A stretch of 42,710 bases of DNA from Lachnospiraceae bacterium (lineage in GTDB: Bacteria > Bacillota > Clostridia > Lachnospirales > Lachnospiraceae), in the NCBI GenBank assembly GCA_017436305.1, contig JAFSDJ010000092.1:1-42710 (forward strand). The letters are read 5' to 3'. The notes under the pieces are model-generated. The model searched no databases. It was not told where the DNA came from and saw only the letters and a list, made by a program, of their open reading frames with translations. Positions 9,015 to 15,800 of the stretch are shown piece by piece; position 1 is the first letter of the stretch, and every line of letters starts with the position of its first letter. Position numbers and translations under genes: made by a program.

Positions 9015-9875
9015 ATGGTATATTTATCACATTTTGAATTTCCGGACACGGAGAGGGAATATGACTTTATATTTGAACAAAAGAGAACCTGCTACGATAC
9101 TTATTATCCGTTTCAAATAGTATCTAAGCACAATCTGACAATGTTGGACTTTGAACCGGTTACAATACTGTATGGTGGTAATGGCTCCGGCAAATCTACT
9201 ACTTTAAATATTATTGCGGAAAAGCTGGGGCTTGAGAGAGATACCTTATACAACCGTTCTAATTTTTTTGAAGATTATACAAAATTGTGCAGCTTTAAAA
9301 CACAGCAGAAAATTCCAAGAAGCAGCAGAATTATTACCAGTGATGATGTGTTTGATTTTATGTTGAATTTAAGAAGTATAAATGAAGGAATTGATGGAAA
9401 GAGGGAAGAACTGTTTCAGGATTACATGGATGCAAAATATTCTCATTTTCAAATGAAGTCCTTAGAGGATTATGAGCAGTTAAAAAAAGTCAATATGGCA
9501 AGAAGCAGCAGTCAGTCAAAATATGTTCGAAAAAAACTTACCGATAATATCAGGGAACATTCCAATGGAGAAAGTGCCTTTCTTTATTTTGCAGAAAAAA
9601 TTAAAGAAAATGGCTTGTATTTGTTAGACGAGCCGGAAAACAGCCTGTCAGCCCAAAAGCAACAGGAGTTACTGGGATTTTTGGAGGATTCTGCCCGTTT
9701 TTATGGGTGTCAGTTTATTATTGCCACCCATTCTCCGTTCCTTCTATCCATGAAAGGTGCTAAAATATATGACATGGATGAGGAAGTTGTGGATGTTAAG
9801 CATTGGACTGAATTAGAGAATGTCCGGACGTATTATGAGTTTTTTAAGAACCATGAGAATGAATTTGGGGATTAA
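9015..9875 (+). CDS. ABC-type AAA ATPase (AAA_21-like)
   Basis: A 286-residue soluble ATPase. It has Walker A GGNGSGKST (54-62), an ABC-like signature HSNGES (about 184), Walker B LYLLDEPENSLS with Asp205-Glu206, and the H-loop in ATHSPF (His239). This is the compact SMC/ABC-like ATPase family often annotated AAA_21 or AAA_15. There are no membrane segments and no partner permease, so it is not a transporter subunit. It starts 18 bp after the giant kinase gene behind a GGAGG site, so it is very likely in the same operon. That pairing suggests it is a regulated output or accessory of the phosphorelay, but its substrate is unknown. Compact ATPases of this type also occur in phage-defence and nuclease systems; no nuclease gene is adjacent here. 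Confidence 0.85.
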   Translation: MVYLSHFEFPDTEREYDFIFEQKRTCYDTYYPFQIVSKHNLTMLDFEPVTILYGGNGSGKSTTLNIIAEKLGLERDTLYNRSNFFEDYTKLCSFKTQQKIPRSSRIITSDDVFDFMLNLRSINEGIDGKREELFQDYMDAKYSHFQMKSLEDYEQLKKVNMARSSSQSKYVRKKLTDNIREHSNGESAFLYFAEKIKENGLYLLDEPENSLSAQKQQELLGFLEDSARFYGCQFIIATHSPFLLSMKGAKIYDMDEEVVDVKHWTELENVRTYYEFFKNHENEFGD

Positions 9876-9952
9876 AGAAAATTTATAATGGTATTTTTGG
9901 TATTCTAATCAATGATGCCGGGGTTGAATATCATATCAGAGAGGGACAAATT

Positions 9953-10438
9953 ATGTATTCAAATATATTAGTAACCCACGGAAGCTGCCCCCATTGTGGT
10001 AAAAAAATAAGGGGATACATGGAAGATTATTCGGATTTTGGAAGTCCTGTCAGAACATGTAAAAAATGTAAAGGTAAATACTTAGACGGAAGATATCACG
10101 AAATTGCCATTGATGGCATTGGAGCTTCAATGTCTGTAAAAAGAAGTGGCAAAACAGCATTAATTGGTTTTGGTATATTTTTAGTAACATTTCTTTTTAA
10201 TTTAGTAATGGTAATACTGGATGGTAAGTATAATCCTGAAATGGTGTTGTTACAAGCTTTTGCACTTATCATAATATTTTCGGCACTTGTGGATGCCATT
10301 ATGATAAAAACAGGTATAAAGGGAAAACAACTGGAGAAAAAAAGAATAGAATCTGATAAAAGGCTTAAAGATATTCGATATGCCAGAATGCTTGCTGAAT
10401 TTGGTTATGATGTGCCGGAGGAATATTTGCGAGTGTAG
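9953..10438 (+). CDS. Zinc-ribbon membrane protein, function unknown
   Basis: A 161-residue protein. The N-terminus has a two-knuckle zinc ribbon (CPHCGKK near residue 13 and CKKCKG near 37). Two hydrophobic helices follow (about 68-90 and 98-120), and a basic cytoplasmic tail ends the protein. The start is set by GAGGG at 9941-9945, 7 nt before the ATG. The reading frame stays open about 75 nt upstream of this ATG and overlaps the end of the ATPase gene, but no better start codon is present. It follows the ATPase gene by 77 bp on the same strand and may be co-transcribed. Not recognised as a named family; a membrane-anchored nucleic-acid or metal-binding role is only a guess. Confidence 0.7.
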   Translation: MYSNILVTHGSCPHCGKKIRGYMEDYSDFGSPVRTCKKCKGKYLDGRYHEIAIDGIGASMSVKRSGKTALIGFGIFLVTFLFNLVMVILDGKYNPEMVLLQAFALIIIFSALVDAIMIKTGIKGKQLEKKRIESDKRLKDIRYARMLAEFGYDVPEEYLRV

Positions 10439-10494
10439 TTGCGGAAATAAGAGGAGAAAAAAGTGTGAATCTAATATCCAGCACTAAATAGTTC

Positions 10495-10523
10495 TTTACA
10501 GAATAAATATTCTGTCTTATAAT
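10495..10523 (+). promoter_or_regulatory. Consensus promoter with palindromic operator in the spacer
   Basis: TTTACA (10495-10500), a spacer of exactly 17 bp and TATAAT (10518-10523). A perfect 8-bp-arm inverted repeat (ACAGAATA, AA, TATTCTGT; 10498-10515) fills the spacer and overlaps the -35. A second short palindrome, ACGCA-A-TGCGT (10530-10540), lies just after the likely start site. The AAGGAG site (10545-10550) precedes the ATG at 10561. The layout is that of a repressed, probably autoregulated promoter for the helix-turn-helix gene that follows. Confidence 0.75.
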
Positions 10524-10560
10524 GAAACCACGCAATGCGTATATAAGGAGTATAAGATAG

Positions 10561-11289
10561 ATGGAATTAAATGAAGCAATACGAAATCTTAGAATAGAAA
10601 CAGGAATGAACCGCAAAGTGTTTGCAGAGCATTTTGGGATACCCTTGCGGACAGTAGAGGATTGGGAAGCGAACCGAAGAACGCCACCGGAATATATTCC
10701 AAGATTGTTATGTTATCAATGGAAGTATGAGCAAATAACTAAAAAATCTGCGCTTTATAAGAATCATCAAGATAGGAATATCAATATAATTATTGACCCA
10801 GAAGGTAACAAAATTGTGATGATACATGACTCAATATTTCGAAATAAGCAAAATATAAATTGGTCAGATGTAGAAAAGTATTTGGAGCAATATATTGGGG
10901 AATTGTATACAATTGCTGAAGATGGAGAGAAAATTTATATAGGTAAAGATTTACCGGATGAATATGCACATTCCGATTATTCAGCAAAGTTAAAAGGAGC
11001 TCTTGCAAAGACAAAGGCTAACGCAGTGCAGGCAATTCCTGAAATGATTGAAATATCCACGAACGGAAGTTATAGTGTTAATACAGAAAGCAAACACAGA
11101 CTAGACGCTAAATACGGCTGGTATCGTTACGATTCACGATTTGCAATTGCTGTATATGATAATGCTGGCGAAATTGAAAGATATAATGTATTTAAGGCGA
11201 GAATGATAATACGATATGATGCAGACGGTAAAAAATATTTGTACGATGTAATAAACATAAAAAAAGAACCGAGTACCCCGCTTGGCTAG
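10561..11289 (+). CDS. XRE-type regulator with C-terminal phage-associated domain
   Basis: A 242-residue protein. Residues 1-55 form a helix-turn-helix of the XRE/Cro type (segments MNRKVFAEHFGIPLRTVEDWE and ANRRTPPEY). The C-terminal half (about 120-242) carries a pattern GWYRYDSRFAIAVYDNAGEI, then RYNVFKARM and LYDVINIKKEPSTPL. I associate this pattern with large polyvalent phage or conjugative-element proteins (LPD3-like), where it usually sits next to nuclease or toxin domains. Fusion to a DNA-binding head suggests a self-regulating accessory-element protein. It could be an antitoxin-like or nuclease-like module; I cannot tell which. Its promoter carries a palindrome suited to autoregulation. 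It is monocistronic, with a hairpin overlapping its 3' end. Confidence 0.7.
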   Translation: MELNEAIRNLRIETGMNRKVFAEHFGIPLRTVEDWEANRRTPPEYIPRLLCYQWKYEQITKKSALYKNHQDRNINIIIDPEGNKIVMIHDSIFRNKQNINWSDVEKYLEQYIGELYTIAEDGEKIYIGKDLPDEYAHSDYSAKLKGALAKTKANAVQAIPEMIEISTNGSYSVNTESKHRLDAKYGWYRYDSRFAIAVYDNAGEIERYNVFKARMIIRYDADGKKYLYDVINIKKEPSTPLG

Positions 11290-11324
11290 ATAAAATCTAC
11301 GTACGGTAAAAACCGGTTCCTTTT
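11261..11324 (+). terminator. Probable terminator overlapping the 3' end of the XRE gene
   Basis: AAAAAGAACCG at 11261-11271, still inside the coding sequence, pairs with CGGTTCCTTTT at 11314-11324 with one bulge, and a T-rich end follows. The long loop contains further short complementary segments. Overlap of a terminator stem with the last codons is unusual but seen for compact accessory genes. Confidence 0.4.
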
Positions 11325-11415
11325 AAAGTAGTATAATAAAAAAGAAAGAAAAAAGCAAGTTTTTTTAACGAATGTTCAAAACTAACAAAGTCTCATTATA
11401 AAAAAGGAAAGAAAA

Positions 11416-11943
11416 ATGTACCAAATATCCATTTATTTTAACAAAATTGCAAATTCCATGATAACTTATTACATCAATCACGTGGCCGTTGTAAGTGGCA
11501 ATTCATTCATGATTGACAATCAGGTTCCGCCTCATATTACATTGTCATCCTTTAATACAAAGGATGAAGCAGCGGTGATTTCTGCCCTTGAGGAAGCATC
11601 CAAAAACTGGCAGCAGGGAAAAATTAAATATGTAACAACAGGCACTTTTTTCCCATTTGTTTTATATATTGCTCCTGTGCTCAATGAGTATTTGCATGGA
11701 CTTTCAGTAGATATTTATAACGCTCTTGAGCCAATAGAAGGAATTGAAATCTATAAATACTACAAGCCTTTTCAGTGGATTCCTCATACAACCATTGGAA
11801 AAACACTTTCACAAGAAGAAATGCAAAAAGCCTTTCGACTAATGCAGACTGATTTCAATGTTTTTGATGCAAAAGTGGTTAAAATTGGGTTAGCAAAGAC
11901 AAATCCTTACCGGGATATATGGGAGTATGAATTAAATTTATAG
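11416..11943 (+). CDS. 2H phosphoesterase (2'-5' RNA ligase-like)
   Basis: A 175-residue protein with the two signature motifs of the 2H phosphoesterase superfamily: PHITLSSF (near residue 40) and PHTTIGKT (near 122). Each supplies a His-x-Thr to the active site. The family includes 2'-5' RNA ligases and cyclic phosphodiesterases acting on 2',3'-cyclic or 2'-5' linked nucleotides; the true substrate of stand-alone bacterial members is mostly unknown. The length fits the family. The start ATG follows an AAAAAGGAAAG site. The gene stands alone between the XRE gene and the mazE operator. Confidence 0.8.
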   Translation: MYQISIYFNKIANSMITYYINHVAVVSGNSFMIDNQVPPHITLSSFNTKDEAAVISALEEASKNWQQGKIKYVTTGTFFPFVLYIAPVLNEYLHGLSVDIYNALEPIEGIEIYKYYKPFQWIPHTTIGKTLSQEEMQKAFRLMQTDFNVFDAKVVKIGLAKTNPYRDIWEYELNL

Positions 11944-12059
11944 CAGGTAAAAAGAAAATTATGGTAAACGTTGTTTGGGAGCGGTGTTGTCAGTTTGAAG
12001 ACAAAATAAAAAATGTATAAAAAGTACCTTCAGACATGTAATATTAGTATTGAAATTTT

Positions 12060-12087
12060 TTTACAAGGTATATACTATGTATATACG
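12060..12087 (+). promoter_or_regulatory. mazE promoter with twin GTATATAC palindromes
   Basis: TTTACA (12060-12065) and TATACG (12082-12087) are separated by 16 bp. Between and over them lie two copies of the self-complementary octamer GTATATAC (12068-12075 and 12079-12086), 3 bp apart. Alternating palindromes over the promoter are the known arrangement for autorepression by MazE or MazE-MazF complexes, so this is the likely operator. Confidence 0.7.
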
Positions 12088-12107
12088 CAAATGTAAGGAG
12101 GATTTTT

Positions 12108-12350
12108 ATGCAGGCACAAGTAAGAGAATGGGGAAACAGTCAGGGAATCAGACTTTCAAAGGAAGTACTAAAAAGTGCAGGAATTGCATTGAATGAGGTT
12201 CTAGATATTACCGTATCAAATGGTGTAATTACCTTAACAAAACCATTTCGTCACAAAACACTGGAAGAAAGAGCCGCAGAATTTGGCGGAAAGCTAATGC
12301 TTGATGGTGAATATGATTGGGGAGAACCTATGGGAAGAGAGGTATGGTAA
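12108..12350 (+). CDS. mazE: MazE-family antitoxin (AbrB/SpoVT fold)
   Basis: An 80-residue AbrB/MazE-type DNA-binding antitoxin. The N-terminal swapped-hairpin DNA-binding domain is clear (QVREWGNSQGIRLSKEVLK), and the acidic C-terminus (EFGGKLMLDGEYDWGEP) is the usual toxin-wrapping tail. A near-perfect AAGGAGG site precedes the ATG. Its stop overlaps the start of the adjacent mazF reading frame (TAATG), as expected for a coupled antitoxin-toxin pair. The operator upstream is intact, so the antitoxin is probably still expressed even though the toxin gene is broken. Confidence 0.9.
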   Translation: MQAQVREWGNSQGIRLSKEVLKSAGIALNEVLDITVSNGVITLTKPFRHKTLEERAAEFGGKLMLDGEYDWGEPMGREVW

Positions 12351-12559
12351 TGGAACATTTGCATCAAGGAGATATTCTTAAAATAGAGAAAATCAAACAT
12401 CCGGTATTGGTTGTTAGTAAAGATTTTTTTAATACTAGTGGTGAAATAATTGGATGTCCGATTATTAGAAACTTCATGCAAGGTCCAATGCACAGTCTGA
12501 TGCCATTGCTCAGACAGCAGGATATTTCCTCACAAATTCTTTTGCCTTTTCATAATTAG
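12350..12559 (+). pseudogene. mazF: Truncated MazF toxin
   Basis: This starts at the ATG that overlaps the mazE stop by one base. The first 50 or so residues match the start of a MazF/PemK-type endoribonuclease: HQGDILKIEKIKHPVLVVSK, then IIGCPIIRN. After about residue 50 the family pattern ends, and the remaining residues are the antisense reading of a gene on the other strand. At 69 residues it lacks the distal half of the roughly 110-residue fold, so it is very unlikely to be an active mRNA interferase. No continuation is visible in the other frames downstream, so this is a truncation or junction and not a simple frameshift. Confidence 0.75.
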
Positions 12560-12725
12560 TAGTAAAACTGCTCAGTGTTGGCGTTTTATTCCCGGTCTTT
12601 ATATAAATTCCCCTATACCGATAAGTCACTATATAGTATCCTGTAATGGATTCATCAGGGTAGCAATATATATTCCCAAACACAGTTCTATGTAAAATCC
12701 CATCCGGCAAAAATATCAAATACAA
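12510..12725 (-). pseudogene. Probable gene fragment antisense to the mazF end
   Basis: A 71-codon reading frame with coding-like composition (YYIVTYRYRGIYIKTGNK, then FTTNYEKAKEFVRKYPA). It has no ATG and no clear ribosome binding site. The only candidate start is a TTG at 12723-12725, with a stop seven codons further upstream. Its 3' end faces and overlaps the truncated mazF. I read it as the 3' part of a small gene of unknown family whose 5' end was lost. A short intact TTG-initiated gene is possible. Confidence 0.45.
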
Positions 12726-12763
12726 AAGTGTACAGAAAAATACGTTCTAGGATTATTTCCTGA

Positions 12764-12792
12764 TTGATTGTTTATGCCTATAACGATATAAT
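12764..12792 (+). promoter_or_regulatory. Promoter of the large beta-helix surface protein
   Basis: TTGATT (12764-12769), a spacer of exactly 17 bp and TATAAT (12787-12792). The leader to the ATG at 12881 is about 80 nt and contains an AAGAAGG-type ribosome binding site near 12860. Confidence 0.6.
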
Positions 12793-12880
12793 ACAAAATA
12801 AAAAGAAAATTTTTTCGTAATTATGAAAGTACGGAATAATTGCATTTAGAAAAACAAAAAAGAAGGTATGGGGTAAGTGG

Positions 12881-15800
12881 ATGAAGAGAAGGAAAAACAT
12901 ACTGACAAAAAAAGGCATATATACCCTACTGTTGACAACTGCATTATTCATGGAAGTGAATACTGTCTGTATGCCATTAGGAGTGGTTTTTGCAGAAGAA
13001 CCTGTAGAAGAAATTAAGTTGCTTGATGAAAGCGAATTTGTCGAGGAAATTGCTACAGAACAATCAACTACACAGGTGTCTGCTAATGATTTAAGTGATG
13101 AGCAGAGTGAAAGTTCAGACGAAAACAGCCAACAAAGTAACGAAGAGGTCATATCATTAGAGGATACGGAAACGGAACCTTCCGAAGAAGAAACCACCGA
13201 AAAGACTATCAACAACCCATTCTACATAAAAACAGAAGACGAAATCAGCAGAGTTACGTCTTCCTACTTAGAAAACACAGAAACTAACAAAGTTGCCATT
13301 GACGAAACGGTACCCATTGCAGAAACCTCTGTATATAAAGACATAGATTATTCTTTTTTAAAGGATTACGATTTTGGAGGATGTAATTCAGCTTCTGTAA
13401 AGGTAACCTTTGACTCTATGGAGGATTTAAAAGTCAGCCAGGATGTGCGCTTAAGAGAAGGAAATATAATCAGAACAAAGGGCTATTACCAGGCTGGTGA
13501 CGGAGGCGGAGCAGTCTATGAGATTTCTAAAGTAGCAGGTACAGGAAGTGTACAGCTTGCAAATGGATTGTATGCAATATTGCTTCCGGATACATATACT
13601 TGTACGGTAAATAATGGAAGTGAGACATGGGTTGTTGTAAATATTAAGCAGTTTGGTGCAAAAGCAGACGGAACTGTAGCTTCTGAGGCAGCATTTTCAA
13701 CAGCAGCTAATTTTGCTAATAAATACATGGAAAATAATGATGATATTTTTAGAGGTATTGTATATATTCCAACCGGAGAATATAAGTGTGACAACGAAGT
13801 TCATTTTGACAAAGTTAAAAATTTAAACGTTGTAGGTGATGGTTCTTCCTCTGTTTTATTTACTGATAATGATTACAGAGACCAGGAAGGTTATGCGGAG
13901 CATTTTTTTCAATCATGGTACAGTGAAAATATGTTTTTTGGAAATTTCCGCATTGAAGCAAGAGAGGTAGATTTATATCATTATATGAGACAGCTTACAT
14001 TGCTGTATTGTAATCAGGTGTATATTTATAACGTAGACATGATTGTTCCTCAGGAAAGCTATTCCTCTTATTATTTTGAGGACAAACAGTATTCCAACTT
14101 TTGTGCTTATACAGGAAACCACAATGTAACAGTAGATGATTGTACTATGGTACAGTTAAGCGGAACCTATCGAGGTGCCAATATTGGTATTCTGGATATC
14201 TGGTCTGCCAAAACATCCAACATTACAGTCATGAACTGCGATTTGTACGGAAATGCCAGAGATGAGCAGATTGGTATGTTTAGTACAAAATATGAGTCTT
14301 CAGGTGTTAGCAACGTGGATTTTATCAATAATACCATACATTCCAGCCAGTTAAAGTATACGGATATTATAGGCACAAGAACTATGTGCTTTACATTGGC
14401 ATATACAGACTCTCAAAATGTGGACGATATAAGAATTGCAGGCAATCATTTTATTTGTGAAACAGATTCCAAGTTTATGACCTTTGCAAATATTACCAAT
14501 TGTGTAGTAGAGAATAATATTATCGAAATTATAACTTCCAATGACAGTGGGGCATCTGTGTTTGACTCCTCTAATTCGGATCCGGACAATGTTATCATCC
14601 GAAATAACGAATTTTTTCTAACCAGCGTGGATGGTACTCAGGGAAAAGGAGGCGTTGCCACCGGTTATTTAACAATGGAAAATAACAGGTTTATTTCCGA
14701 TATGTATTTGTCCTTTTATTTTGCCCACAAAGGAGCAGTAGCAAAAAATAATGAAATAGTATTTCTCCGTAGCATGTGTTCACTTGCAGAAGGCACATAC
14801 GAGTTTACCGGAAATACGGCTCACTTGTATAATAGCGTTAGATTGGACGGTTATGGATTTAGAAGATATTTTATTGTTACTGCTGATGCAACTAAAGGCG
14901 ACAAAGTTCAGATTAATAATAATACCATATATGACTATAAAAGAATTGTAGAAAAAAGAGGGTCATTTGCAGGGTTGTTTGAAGTAAACACCAGCGTTGA
15001 CACTTTGGAATTTAGTGGAAATACATACAATGCACCCAATAAAAAATACACATGGTGTGATTTAAGCCAGTGCATTACAGAGGGAGATAGAAAAGATACA
15101 GATATTAATCCGGACGGTTCCTATACCTATTACGACAGAATTTTCCGAATGAGAACGTTTGGTGGCAAAAATCTTATTATAAAAGACAATAAGCTGCAAG
15201 GTACTATGGGATATTATGGCTCATTTTCAGAGGGACAGACATACACTGCCACCGGCAATGAGACACTTCCTTATAGAGAAGATATAAGCACAGAGGAATC
15301 TATAGTAAGCAGCATTGATATTTTATACAATGGACAAAAAACAAGTAATGTTACAGTAACCTCAGATACAGTTACTCTGGATAAAATTGTACGGATTGTT
15401 GCAGAAACAGATGAGGATGGCAACATAACCAAAGAGGAAGAAACTACAGAAAAAGAAGTCAAATGGTATACTTCTGTGGATGGCATTGCATCTATATCTG
15501 ATACTGGTGTTGTTACAAGACATTTATACGGAGACGTGAAGGTGTTTGCAGTTGCCACAGACGGAAGCGGTGTTTATGGTGAATGTACTATACATTTCCA
15601 GAAAAATCAGGCCAGAGAAATTACACTTGCAAAAGACTCACTGGACTTACAGCCGGGATTAAAGTTTTATGCAGATTATACCGTATTACCGGAAGGAACC
15701 TCACAGAACGTGCTTTGGACTTCTTCTAATGAAGCAGTAGCAACTGTTTCTAAAACCGGTACAATTACTGCAGTAGCTAAAGGAGATGCAACTATTACCG

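Noticed and set aside
8720-9049. 109-codon minus-strand ORF over the kinase/ATPase junction
   Set aside because: Antisense of two well-supported genes, rich in Ser/Cys/Phe as expected for a shadow frame, with no ribosome binding site.
9015-9875. ATPase as part of a phage-defence pair
   Set aside because: No nuclease, reverse transcriptase or other effector gene is adjacent in the same direction. The tight linkage is to the hybrid kinase, so a defence role is not supported from this window alone.
9876-9952. In-frame open extension upstream of the zinc-ribbon gene
   Set aside because: The frame is open back into the ATPase gene but has no ATG, GTG or TTG with a ribosome binding site. GAGGG at 9941 supports the ATG at 9953.
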